A program made the position numbers and the translations under genes. Below the pieces are notes generated by a model that had not been told where the DNA came from, searched no databases, and saw only the letters and a program-made list of their open reading frames with translations. A stretch of DNA of 64,000 nucleotides from an uncultured bacterium (GTDB lineage Bacteria > Edwardsbacteria > AC1 > EtOH8): NCBI GenBank assembly GCA_937863685.1, contig CALMGM010000010.1, positions 148,158 to 212,157 of the forward strand. The letters are read 5' to 3'. Of this stretch, positions 51,729 through 60,134 are shown in pieces. Within the stretch, counting starts at the first letter, position 1; each line of letters starts with the position of its first letter.

Positions 51729-52390
51729 TTGTGACGAAGGATGAATTGACGGACATTACGGTCCAGTCACTGCAAGTCTTACATACCCGCCTCCATGGCC
51801 TCGGCTGTTATCCGGCGCAGCACTTGGAAGGATCCTATATCAGCCGCGATCAACTCAACCAGTCTGAGGGAATTGGTGTCCAGCCACTATGGTATTTGGA
51901 CAATGGCAGCACTACTTTTGAGCGTTCAACCCACGACAATCAATGGCACGTGCGTTGGATACTAAGAGAACGGGGGATCACTCTTTGCGGGCCGGAGCCC
52001 AAATCACTTCTCGCTTCAATCCCGATTGAGGCCATGCTGGCAGAAGTAAAAGCGACGATGCGCCTTATAGCGGACCTCTATGTTGCCGAAATCGATCAGC
52101 CTCTTGGCTTTTGGAATTCCCGGTTCGGTCAATCGTTTGCCGTGCTGGCTTATTGCCGTATGCTGCATACACTCCGCACTGGGACAGTACAATCCAAGTT
52201 CGCCGGTATGGAGTGGGCCAAACAAGCCTTGGATTTGGAATGGGTTGACCTAATCCAGCAGGCCTGGGAAGAACGGGAAGGGGTCCGTCATTGCGTGAAA
52301 AGGTGGCAACACGCAAATGAGGAAGCACTGCAAAAAACGCTTGAGTTCATTCGATACGCGGTTTTAAAAACGGAGAAAAGTAATGCCTGA
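51549..52390 (+). pseudogene. Aminoglycoside-type nucleotidyltransferase with homopolymer frameshift
   Basis: The N-terminal half (GVYLVGSLATGDFDLDSDVD) is in the frame of the preceding GNAT; the C-terminal half (51731-52390, TKDELTDITVQSLQVLHTRL... ending LKTEKSNA) is one frame shifted. At 51722-51726 the run is five Ts; with a sixth T the frame would read SDVD-FLVVTKDEL, the expected nucleotidyltransferase sequence. The catalytic GS...D.D residues are thus separated from the helical DUF4111-like domain. Either a recent inactivation, a sequencing error or programmed slippage. Confidence 0.72.
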
Positions 52391-53231
52391 TCCGACCCAG
52401 TCAAGCACCAGCACTATGACGCTGAAACAGGTCCTCAACCGGTTGAAAGCGCATCCAGCGGTTGACGGAATCCTGCTGGTTGGCACTACCGATAGCGACA
52501 AACTGACTCCGGTCAGTGATTACGACATACTAATAGTCCTATCCGAGTCTCCGGTCCCGCTGCAGGTTGGCATCACCTATATAGATCATCGACTGACCGA
52601 CTTGCTGTTCGCTACCGTCAACGAAGTTGACCGGATTATAACCGAAAAACAACAGTTTAAACCGTTTGCCTACCTGCTCAGCGTCTCCCGATGGCTACAG
52701 ACGGGAAAAATAGTTTTCGACCGCACCGGTCGACTGCAACGAGCGAAGGACACATTACAAAACAGCAACCTGGCGCTCCCGACCAGCGAATACGACAGCT
52801 ATGGCATTTGCTTCGGTATCAATTTCGACTATCTTCACAACCGTCGCATGGCAGAATCTGACGACCCTGTCTATCAGACAGCATTGGATCTGCGATTTTG
52901 TTTCACTCTTAACAACCTGTTCTGGGGGTATTTCAGCCTACGGGGCATTCTTTGGGAGGGCGAAAAAAAGGCTGTTCGGTACTTGGAAATACACGATCCG
53001 GAGTTCATGAGACTTATTCGGCAATGTTTGGCTGAGACCGAACGAAAAGTCAAATTCCAACTGCTCGAGAATATCGCTGAAATCGTTACGGCCCCAGCTG
53101 GCGGGCTTTGGGCAGGCAAACCAATGGCAATTGCCACAAAGGATGAAGGGAATCAAAAGATAGAAGATATTGAGATGGCATCTATGTTTTGGGAGCAATT
53201 GATAGGCATTGAGCCAATGCAAGAAAAGTAA
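52383..53231 (+). CDS. Nucleotidyltransferase-fold protein
   Basis: A 282-residue protein with a Pol-beta-type nucleotidyltransferase domain: VDGILLVGTTDSDKLTPVSD followed by YDILIVL near 25-52 gives the G(T)..D.D motif with the two catalytic Asp. A helical C-terminal region follows (KPFAYLLSVSRWLQTGKIVF, YQTALDLRFCFTLNNLFWGY). Related enzymes adenylylate aminoglycosides or other substrates. It overlaps the end of the frameshifted nucleotidyltransferase by 8 bases. Substrate unknown. Confidence 0.7.
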   Translation: MPDPTQSSTSTMTLKQVLNRLKAHPAVDGILLVGTTDSDKLTPVSDYDILIVLSESPVPLQVGITYIDHRLTDLLFATVNEVDRIITEKQQFKPFAYLLSVSRWLQTGKIVFDRTGRLQRAKDTLQNSNLALPTSEYDSYGICFGINFDYLHNRRMAESDDPVYQTALDLRFCFTLNNLFWGYFSLRGILWEGEKKAVRYLEIHDPEFMRLIRQCLAETERKVKFQLLENIAEIVTAPAGGLWAGKPMAIATKDEGNQKIEDIEMASMFWEQLIGIEPMQEK

Positions 53232-53274
53232 ATATGGAAATAGTTTTTTAATCTAAGTAAACAAAATCATAACC

Positions 53275-53366
53275 AGGAGGAAATCATGAAATTCACATTC
53301 TGATCCGGGCCTGTATAATATGGTCTGGCATAAAATATTGAACCTTCAAATATTGAGGGCCATATG
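53275..53366 (+). promoter_or_regulatory. Leader ORF and alternative RNA stems before the ABC-F gene
   Basis: AGGAGG at 53275-53280 is followed 5 bases later by a five-codon ORF ATGAAATTCACATTC and TGA (53286-53303; MKFTF). Two mutually exclusive stems follow: CCGGGCC/GGTCTGG (53305-53311 with 53322-53328) and ATATGGTC/GGCCATAT (53318-53325 with 53358-53365). The second overlaps the SD (GAGGG) and start codon of the ABC-F gene at 53364. This is typical attenuator logic for ARE ABC-F genes, but a simple ribosome stall on MKFTF would favour the blocking stem, so the sign is unclear. Confidence 0.5.
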
Positions 53367-54947
53367 TCAATTATAAATGTGAAAAATATATCCCATTATT
53401 GGGATTATAGCAACCATTCTGTTTTTACGGATGTAAATTTCAGTTTAAATTACGGCGAAAAAGTGGGATTGATCGGTCCCAATGGATGTGGCAAAACAAC
53501 GTTGCTTAACATTGTTTCCCTACGGCTCCCGCCAACAAGCGGGGAGGTAATATGCTCCGATATGCCAAGGGAGTATGGATACTTGCCTCAACAGGATGAA
53601 ACAACTTCTGCTATTGATCTTTATTCATTTGTATATTCAGTAAAACCGGATCTTTGGTCGCTTCAACAAAAAATGAATTCAGACAACAGCATTGATGGTG
53701 AAGCATATCTGCAATTTACCGAGAAAAACTGTTTTCGGTTTAGGGCTTTAGTTGAAAAAACGTTAAGTGGATTAGGCTTTGATCCCGATCAATGGAAGCA
53801 ACCGTTTGACCAATTAAGTAGCGGCCAGCGTTCGCGCGCCTGGCTGACCAGAACCATTCTTTCGGATCCGGAAGTTCTTTTTTTGGATGAGCCGACCAAT
53901 CATCTTGATCTTGAAGGCAGGGAATTCCTGGAAAGTTTTATACGGTCGTTTAAAGGTGCCGCGTTGGTAGTATCTCACGACAGATATTTTCTCAACCAAA
54001 CTGTAAGCCGGATACTTGAACTGCGGCGGGGGAAATTGCAGGACTACCCCGGCAATTACGATGCATACCATGCCCTACGCCAGGCCCGAGAAAATAGGCG
54101 GTGGCAGGAATATGATCTGCATAATAAAACAATCCACAAATTAGAGATCGAAGCCACCGCCCGGATGGCCTGGTCGCAGCGTACAGAGCGGGGCTGGAAG
54201 CGAGAGCCGGGGGATAAGCAACCGAGTGACAAGGCTAAACGATACGCCAAAAAAATGGCAAAGCGAGCCAAGGCCGTACGAACCAAAATCGAACAGAAGC
54301 TGGAACGTGAGCGGGCGGATAAGCCTTTCGTTGAAAAACGGGTGAAACTCAAGTTTCCTCATCTGGAGAATCTGCCCGGATACGTGTTAACAGTAGACGA
54401 ACTTTCTAAGCAATATAATGGTAAAGTTGTGTTTTCGGATTTTTTGCTGTCCCTGCAGGCCGGTGAACGGGTGATCATCAGCGGGCCGAATGGTTCCGGG
54501 AAAAGCACTGTAATGAAAATACTGGCGGGTGAGATACAACCGGATAAAGGGGAGTTCCATTGGGCTAAGAGGGTGACGTTGGGCTATTATCCGCAGGAGC
54601 AAATATCGCTGGACCCGGAAGCAACAGCTTTGGAGGAAGTAATGAAATGCGGTTGCACCACTGAACAGGCTTGGACATTTTTGGGCGCTTTGATGTTACG
54701 GGAGGATTATGTGCTAAAGCCCATCAGCATGTTTTCTGCCGGAGAAAGGGCTAAAATTATTATTGCCCGCCTGTTTTTATCCGGGGCCAATGTATTATTG
54801 CTGGACGAACCAACCAATCATCTTGATATAGACGCCCGCGAGGCCCTGGAAAGAGCGTTGACTGTTTATTCCGGCTCTATCCTTATGGTTACCCATGACC
54901 GGTATTTGATTGATAAACTAGCGACCAGGGTGATAACCTTCAGTTAA
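53364..54947 (+). CDS. ABC-F family ribosomal-protection-type ATPase
   Basis: A 527-residue soluble protein with two ABC domains. NBD1: Walker A GPNGCGKTT near 35, signature QLSSGQRSRAWL, Walker B VLFLDEPTNHLD. NBD2: GPNGSGKST near 365, FSAGERAKIIIARL, VLLLDEPTNHLD. The interdomain linker (about 230-325) is long and rich in Lys/Arg (KRYAKKMAKRAKAVRTKIEQ), the part that contacts rRNA in the ribosome exit/E-site region. No transmembrane domain. ABC-F proteins of this type restore translation stalled by antibiotics or difficult peptides. Its leader has regulatory-looking features. Confidence 0.85.
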   Translation: MSIINVKNISHYWDYSNHSVFTDVNFSLNYGEKVGLIGPNGCGKTTLLNIVSLRLPPTSGEVICSDMPREYGYLPQQDETTSAIDLYSFVYSVKPDLWSLQQKMNSDNSIDGEAYLQFTEKNCFRFRALVEKTLSGLGFDPDQWKQPFDQLSSGQRSRAWLTRTILSDPEVLFLDEPTNHLDLEGREFLESFIRSFKGAALVVSHDRYFLNQTVSRILELRRGKLQDYPGNYDAYHALRQARENRRWQEYDLHNKTIHKLEIEATARMAWSQRTERGWKREPGDKQPSDKAKRYAKKMAKRAKAVRTKIEQKLERERADKPFVEKRVKLKFPHLENLPGYVLTVDELSKQYNGKVVFSDFLLSLQAGERVIISGPNGSGKSTVMKILAGEIQPDKGEFHWAKRVTLGYYPQEQISLDPEATALEEVMKCGCTTEQAWTFLGALMLREDYVLKPISMFSAGERAKIIIARLFLSGANVLLLDEPTNHLDIDAREALERALTVYSGSILMVTHDRYLIDKLATRVITFS

Positions 54948-54983
54948 ACCTATAGGACAGAAGAACAAACAGGTGCAATTACA

Positions 54984-55751
54984 ATGATCGACATCAACCA
55001 CATCAGGCAATGTGAAACCGATTTCCCAAAGGATTTCGCCAATACCATTGACACTTATTACGGGAAGTTGTTTTATAATGCGGACAATAAAGAATCCCAT
55101 GACAGCAATCATGCCGTCATTCTCGATCTGGCCGTAGATATTGATAAAACACTTGATGATATCGCATCATTTTATGAAAATATTAAAATATCGCCGCGTA
55201 TTTATTCGGCCTATATACCAAGAGAAGAGGAAATACTGCGGCCTTATTTTAACAAACATAGTTTTATATTCAGGGAATTTGACGAAAATCAATTTTTTGA
55301 ATGGCAAAACCCCTCAACCATAAATACGTCGAACGATATAACTATCAGGAGGGTGTCTGAAATCGATACGCGGATGGTGGAGATGATCTGGTCGGAAGAC
55401 GAAAGTGATCGGGCGGTAAAAGTTTTGAGCAATCATCTTAAGACTGATTCATTTCACTTGTTGGCAGGATATCTGGGCGATGTGCCAGTGACCATGGGAT
55501 CGGTCAAGGTCATGAACGGTTTATCCCGGGTGGATGATGTGCTGACCCATAAAAAATATCGGGGCAAAGGCTATAGTCGGGCTTTGATTAATTATATGTT
55601 GAAGTATCATTCATCTATTTCCAAGAATCGTCTATATTTATATGCTTCAAATCCAACGGCCATAAAAATCTATCGTGAAACGGGATTTGCGGATTTGCCG
55701 TTTACTTTGAAATATTGGAGCGCCTGGAAGGAAAGCGTTGAAGGTTATTAA
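54984..55751 (+). CDS. GNAT-family acetyltransferase
   Basis: A 255-residue protein. The N-terminal 110 residues are a helical/acid-rich region of unknown role; residues about 115-250 are a GNAT domain: ITIRRVSEIDTRMVEMIWSE, GSVKVMNGLSRVDDVLTHKK and YRGKGYSRALINYMLKYH (acetyl-CoA loop near 192-208), then LYASNPTAIKIYRETGF. It follows ABC-F by 36 bases. Composition more AT-rich than the housekeeping genes. Substrate unknown. Confidence 0.8.
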   Translation: MIDINHIRQCETDFPKDFANTIDTYYGKLFYNADNKESHDSNHAVILDLAVDIDKTLDDIASFYENIKISPRIYSAYIPREEEILRPYFNKHSFIFREFDENQFFEWQNPSTINTSNDITIRRVSEIDTRMVEMIWSEDESDRAVKVLSNHLKTDSFHLLAGYLGDVPVTMGSVKVMNGLSRVDDVLTHKKYRGKGYSRALINYMLKYHSSISKNRLYLYASNPTAIKIYRETGFADLPFTLKYWSAWKESVEGY

Positions 55752-55759
55752 TATTGATT

Positions 55760-56266
55760 ATGCATACATCATCTTCACATACAATCAAGGAACTGTCCGA
55801 ATTCAACCTGCCCCAAGTATTCAATGTTTACCGGCAATGCGAGGATTTTTTGGCGCTGGGGCCGGTCCCTTGCGCTTCGATGGAAATGGTGCGAAGCGAC
55901 TTCCGACATTCTTTGAAGGAAGGCGGGATATTTTGTGGTATCTATGATGATCAGAATAAAATGGTCGGTATTGTGGATATGGTCCTTGCTGGGTTCGAAG
56001 GAAATTCGGAATATGCATTTATTTCACTGCTGATGATCGCCTTGCCTTATCGCAACCAAGGCATAGGGCATAAAATAGTCGTTGCTGTTGAGGAACGCAT
56101 CAAGACAAACATAAATATTAAAACCATCTTTTCGGCTGTTCAAACCAATAATCATAGGGCGATTGAATTTTGGAAAGGATTGGGCTATCAAATAAATGGC
56201 GGCCCTCACAAGCAACTGGATAAAACAATAGTCTATAATCTACGCAAGGATGTATCCCCTGTTTGA
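55760..56266 (+). CDS. GNAT-family acetyltransferase
   Basis: A 168-residue single-domain GNAT. Core: GGIFCGIYDDQNKMVGIVDM, ISLLMIALPYRNQGIGHKIV (acetyl-CoA loop near 90-110), FSAVQTNNHRAIEFWKGLGY and the C-terminal strand QLDKTIVYNL. Start at ATG 55760, 8 bases after the previous gene; a TTG start at 55754 would add only two residues. It ends the run of acetyltransferases. Substrate unknown. Confidence 0.8.
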   Translation: MHTSSSHTIKELSEFNLPQVFNVYRQCEDFLALGPVPCASMEMVRSDFRHSLKEGGIFCGIYDDQNKMVGIVDMVLAGFEGNSEYAFISLLMIALPYRNQGIGHKIVVAVEERIKTNINIKTIFSAVQTNNHRAIEFWKGLGYQINGGPHKQLDKTIVYNLRKDVSPV

Positions 56267-56281
56267 CATCTAAAATTACAC

Positions 56282-56311
56282 TTGTGATTAAAGTAATATC
56301 GTTAATTATAA
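56282..56311 (+). promoter_or_regulatory. Candidate promoter
   Basis: TTGTGA at 56282-56287 and TTATAA at 56306-56311, spacer 18. It would start transcription of the structured leader that precedes the RNHCP gene. A SD-preceded 11-codon ORF (56324-56359, MKRKYLHTAHL) lies just downstream. Confidence 0.45.
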
Positions 56312-56316
56312 CGAAA

Positions 56317-56651
56317 GGAAAACATGAAACGGAAGTATCTTCATACTGCTCATCTCTGACTCTGGGGGACGACGCCTAAAGTCAGTGAGATCTGGCAAAC
56401 GCCTACCGATGGAGGGTGAATAAACCCGCCCTACAGTGGCCGGGACAATACTTGTCAATAAAACCGGCCGAGGTTCGGATCCGGGGATGAAAAAAGCCCC
56501 GGTGAAGTTGGAATCGGAAGTAATCGCCGTCCCTAAAGGATGGCGGTAAATCGGCCCCTAGTTGGATCAAGCCTGGAACCCGTAAGGGAAGAACGAACGG
56601 AACCCCGGCTCCTTATTCTTTGTACAACCTACAAGATAAGGAGACCGGAGG
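56317..56651 (+). ncRNA. Candidate large structured leader RNA / riboswitch
   Basis: About 330 nt, without a long ORF, highly paired and rich in A-runs between stems. Stems include CTGACT/AGTCAG (56356-56361, 56380-56385), GGCCGG/CCGGCC enclosing GACAA-TAC-TTGTC (56438-56469), CCGGGG/CCCCGG (56481-56486, 56497-56502) and CGCCGTCC/GGATGGCG (56525-56532, 56538-56545). The last hairpin, CCTTATTCTTTGTA/TACAAGATAAGG (56611-56641, two bulged Ts), covers the AAGG of the Shine-Dalgarno AAGGAG at 56638 of the RNHCP gene. That is how a translational riboswitch works. A GGTTCGGATCC loop resembles a T-loop. It may be related to the raiA motif or another large ornate RNA; this cannot be decided by eye. 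Confidence 0.6.
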
Positions 56652-56975
56652 ATGAGCCGAAACACGGAAAACACCGGATTTCGCTGTGCCCATTGCGGCA
56701 ACGCAGTGGAACCCGTAACCAACGGAAGTTACCGCAATCATTGCCCGTTCTGCCTGCATTCACTGCATGTGGATATCGTGCCGGGAGATCGGCGAAATTC
56801 ATGCCATGGCCTTATGGAGCCGGTCGGGCTGCATAAGAGCAAAAAGGGATTCCAGTTGGTATTCCGATGCCGCCGGTGCGGATCTCGTGGAGTGAACCGG
56901 GTGGCCAACGACACCCAGCAACCGGACAACTTCGATTTGTTGCTTAAGATCATGCAGCAGGGCTGCAAGGTTTAA
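56652..56975 (+). CDS. RNHCP-domain zinc-ribbon protein
   Basis: A 107-residue RNHCP-family protein. Cys pairs: FRCAHCG near 12-15, the family-naming YRNHCPFCLHSLHVD near 28-42, CHG near 53 and FRCRRCGSRGVNRVA near 73-87. Four CxxC-like pairs suggest two zinc ribbons; the protein is probably nucleic-acid binding, cytoplasmic. The gene has its own promoter candidate, structured leader and terminator. SD AAGGAG lies 8 bases upstream and is hidden in a hairpin. The family's function is not established. Confidence 0.85.
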   Translation: MSRNTENTGFRCAHCGNAVEPVTNGSYRNHCPFCLHSLHVDIVPGDRRNSCHGLMEPVGLHKSKKGFQLVFRCRRCGSRGVNRVANDTQQPDNFDLLLKIMQQGCKV

Positions 56976-56997
56976 TGATTGTAAGGGAAAAAACATC

Positions 56998-57033
56998 AAG
57001 AGCCTCCGGGTATTCCGGAGGCTCTTATTTTTG
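56998..57033 (+). terminator. Intrinsic terminator
   Basis: Perfect 12-bp stem AAGAGCCTCCGG / CCGGAGGCTCTT (56998-57009 with 57015-57026), loop GTATT, followed by ATTTTTG. It ends the RNHCP transcript and isolates polA. Confidence 0.92.
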
Positions 57034-57113
57034 CTTGTTTTTTGCAATAGGGTGTGATATCTTAATAACATGGTTCCCCCATAATCTAAAATCTAATATC
57101 AAAAATCCATACG

Positions 57114-59720
57114 ATGCCTACAGTAATGCTAGTCGACGGCACGGCCCTGGCCTACCGGGCTTATTTTGCCTTCATTCGCAATCCGCTGATAAATTCCAAG
57201 GGCGAGAACACCAGCGCCAGCTACGGCTTTGCCACCATCCTGGTCAATCTGCTTAAAAAACATAAGCCAGATTATCTGGGGGTGGCCTTCGATACCAAAG
57301 CCCCCACCTTTCGCCACGCAAAGTTCGAGGCCTATAAGGCCCAGCGTCCCGGCATGCCGGACGAGCTGAAAGCCCAGCTGCCGCGCATCAAGCAGGTTCT
57401 CAAGGCCATGGAGATAGCGGTGCTGGAGAACGACGGCTTCGAGGCCGATGATGTCCTGGCCGGACTGGCCAAGCAGGCCGAGGCCAAGAACTGGCCCAGC
57501 TACATAGTCACCGGCGACAAGGACCTGCTGCAGATAGTCACCGATAAGATCAAGGTCATCCGGCCCCGGACCGGAAAGAACGAGGAGCAGATATTCGGGC
57601 CGGCCGAGGTCCAGCGGGAATACGGGGTGATCCCCGACAAGATCAAGGATATCTTCGCCCTGTCGGGAGATGCGGCGGACAACGTCCCGGGCGTGCCGGG
57701 CATCGGTCCCAAGACCGCCACCGAACTGATAATAGAATTCGGGTCGTTCGATAACTTATATCAGAACCTGGACCAGGTCAAGAAGCCCCGGATAAGAAAA
57801 CTGCTGGAGGACAATAAAGAGCAGGCCCTGATGTCCCGGGAACTGGTGACCCTGCACCTGGACGAACTGCCGCTGGTCTCGCTGTCGGACCTGAGGATCC
57901 ATGAGCCGGACCGGGAGAAGGTGGCCCAACTGTTCCGGGAACTGGAATTCGGTTCGCTGCTGAGGGAGTTTCAGGCCGGGCAGGTGAAGAGCGTGGATTT
58001 CCAGACCATCCGGGCCGGGACCGACCTGGAGCTGGTGCTGGGCAAGATCAAGAAGGCCGGGGAATTTTATTTCGAGCCGGAGTTCCGCCAGGACAAGATT
58101 TTTAGGGCAGCGGTGATGGTGGACAGCAAACCGCTGATTGTGGAGAATAAGAACCTGGCCAAACTCAAGCCGATCTGGGAGAACCATAAGATCATCAAGA
58201 TCGGCCACGACCTCAAATCCACCATTCGCAAAAGCGGCCTGGGCATGAACGGACCGATGTTCGACACCATGCTGGCATCATACTTGATCGATCCATCATG
58301 GCGGCACCATCAATCGCTGGAGTCCCTGGCCGGTGAGCATCTGGGCCTGGCCTTCGAGGCGGCCCAGCCATCCGCCAAGAAACAGACCGAGCTGGCCTTC
58401 GATGTCGACGATGAGACACGTGATCAGATGTTGGGGCGCCGGTTGGATGCCATTAAATCCCTCAAGGAAAAATTCCAGCAGGAGATGGATGAGAGAAATT
58501 TGACCGAGCTGTTCCAAAAGGTGGAGATGCCCCTGCTGGCGGTGCTGGCTGATATGGAGTCGGCCGGAGTGCTGCTGGATATGAAATTCTTCAAAAACAT
58601 GTCACATGAATTGGAAAAGCAGATCGGCAAATTGGAAAAGGAGATATACAAAGAGGCCGGCGAGGAGTTCAACATCAATTCGCCCAAACAACTGGGAGTG
58701 ATCCTTTTCGAGAAATTGAAGGTGGGCAAGGCCAAAAAGACCAAGACCGGATATTCTACCGATGTTTCGGTGCTGGAGTCATTCGCCAATGTTCATTCCC
58801 TGCCGCAGTTGATCCTGGATTACCGTCAGCTGTTCAAGTTAAAATCAACCTATGTGGACGCCCTGCCGGCCCTGGTCAGCGAAAAGACCGGCCGGCTGCA
58901 CACCACCTTCAACCAGGCCCTGACCGAGACCGGGCGGCTGTCCTCCTCCGATCCCAACCTGCAGAACATTCCCATGCGGGAAGGGGTGGGCCGGGAGATC
59001 CGCAAGGGATTTATCGCTGCCAAGGGCCATCTTTTATTGTCAGCCGATTATTCCCAGGTGGAACTGCGGCTGGTGGCGCATCTTTCCGGCGACCAACGTC
59101 TGCAGCAGGCCTTCCGTTCAAAACGCGACATTCATACCGAGACGGCCTGCGCCGTGTTCGGCTGCCAGGAGGGCCAAGTTGCGCCCGATATGCGACGCAA
59201 GGCCAAGGCCATTAATTTCGGCATCATCTACGGCATGGGGCCCTATGGGCTGGCCCAGCAGCTGGGCATCGGGGTGGGCGAGGCGGATACTTTCATTAAG
59301 CAGTATTTCCAGCAGTTCCCGCAGGTGCAGGCCTGGATCGCTTTGACCACCGCCCAGGCCAAAAAGGACGGGTTCGTCTGCACCATGCTGGGCCGGAGAC
59401 GCTATCTGCCGGAGATAAACTCCGACAACGGCCAGAGACGGGCTTTTGCCGAGCGCACCGCGGTCAATACCCCCATCCAGGGGACGGCCGCCGATCTGAT
59501 CAAACTGGCCATGGTCAACATCGCCAGAAGATTTGCGGATGAGGAGTTGAACAGCCGGATGATACTGCAGGTGCATGATGAATTGCTGTTCGAGGTGGAG
59601 AAGGGCGAACTGGCCAGGGTGAAAAAAATAGCCAAGCAGGAGATGGAGAACGCCATCGAGATCTCGGTGCCGGTCATCGTGGAGATGGGCGAAGGAGAGA
59701 ACTGGTTCCAGGCGCATTGA
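57114..59720 (+). CDS. polA: DNA polymerase I
   Basis: An 868-residue Pol I. 5'-3' exonuclease/flap domain about 1-290 (LVDGTALAYRAYFAFI, VTGDKDLLQIV, GVPGIGPKTATELI). A 3'-5' exonuclease-like domain about 300-480 lacks the expected acidic residues: FYFEPEF stands for the DxE motif and GHDLKST for NLKYD. The polymerase domain about 480-868 has motif A DYSQVELRLVAHLSG, motif B RRKAKAINFGIIYGMGPYG and motif C LQVHDELLFEV. So it probably lacks proofreading, like several bacterial Pol I enzymes. Functions in repair and Okazaki fragment processing. Confidence 0.94.
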   Translation: MPTVMLVDGTALAYRAYFAFIRNPLINSKGENTSASYGFATILVNLLKKHKPDYLGVAFDTKAPTFRHAKFEAYKAQRPGMPDELKAQLPRIKQVLKAMEIAVLENDGFEADDVLAGLAKQAEAKNWPSYIVTGDKDLLQIVTDKIKVIRPRTGKNEEQIFGPAEVQREYGVIPDKIKDIFALSGDAADNVPGVPGIGPKTATELIIEFGSFDNLYQNLDQVKKPRIRKLLEDNKEQALMSRELVTLHLDELPLVSLSDLRIHEPDREKVAQLFRELEFGSLLREFQAGQVKSVDFQTIRAGTDLELVLGKIKKAGEFYFEPEFRQDKIFRAAVMVDSKPLIVENKNLAKLKPIWENHKIIKIGHDLKSTIRKSGLGMNGPMFDTMLASYLIDPSWRHHQSLESLAGEHLGLAFEAAQPSAKKQTELAFDVDDETRDQMLGRRLDAIKSLKEKFQQEMDERNLTELFQKVEMPLLAVLADMESAGVLLDMKFFKNMSHELEKQIGKLEKEIYKEAGEEFNINSPKQLGVILFEKLKVGKAKKTKTGYSTDVSVLESFANVHSLPQLILDYRQLFKLKSTYVDALPALVSEKTGRLHTTFNQALTETGRLSSSDPNLQNIPMREGVGREIRKGFIAAKGHLLLSADYSQVELRLVAHLSGDQRLQQAFRSKRDIHTETACAVFGCQEGQVAPDMRRKAKAINFGIIYGMGPYGLAQQLGIGVGEADTFIKQYFQQFPQVQAWIALTTAQAKKDGFVCTMLGRRRYLPEINSDNGQRRAFAERTAVNTPIQGTAADLIKLAMVNIARRFADEELNSRMILQVHDELLFEVEKGELARVKKIAKQEMENAIEISVPVIVEMGEGENWFQAH

Positions 59721-59780
59721 GCAGGGTAAATTGGAAAAGGATAATCACGGATTTTATAATAGACTTTAAAGGTCAGTAAA

Positions 59781-60113
59781 ATGAGAAAACAAATAATCCT
59801 CATAATTTATGCCTTTTGCCTGATGCCATCGGGGCTGATGGCCCAAAAGGATTCAACCGCGGCCAAAGAACCTGTCAGGCAACCGATCTCAGACACCACA
59901 GCCTCAAAGAAAACAGTTCCGATAGCTCCTTTAGCAGCCGTGATCGATTCCAACGATGACAATAATTTCTTGGAGCTGTATTACTACGGACCGGATATGG
60001 ACGGAAGCTCCGACATCTACGATCCCTGGGACATCTATCCCGACCGGGAAGGAGATGCCGCGGAACGCGAGGCCGAGGACCGGGACAGCCAGGAACGGGA
60101 TACCAGGGAATGA
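59781..60113 (+). CDS. Small exported acidic protein
   Basis: A 110-residue protein with signal peptide about residues 1-21 (IILIIYAFCLMPSGLMAQ). The mature part is Thr/Ala-rich then strongly acidic (YYGPDMDGSSDIYDPWDIYP, EGDAAEREAEDRDSQERDTR), without cysteine. No family recognised. It lies between polA and the MFS gene. Confidence 0.55.
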   Translation: MRKQIILIIYAFCLMPSGLMAQKDSTAAKEPVRQPISDTTASKKTVPIAPLAAVIDSNDDNNFLELYYYGPDMDGSSDIYDPWDIYPDREGDAAEREAEDRDSQERDTRE

Positions 60114-60134
60114 CGATCAGTTACATCCGCTAAT

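Noticed and set aside
56470-56490. tRNA T-arm-like GGTTCGGATCC
   Set aside because: Flanking stems do not pair as in tRNA and no acceptor or anticodon arm exists; treated as part of the structured leader.
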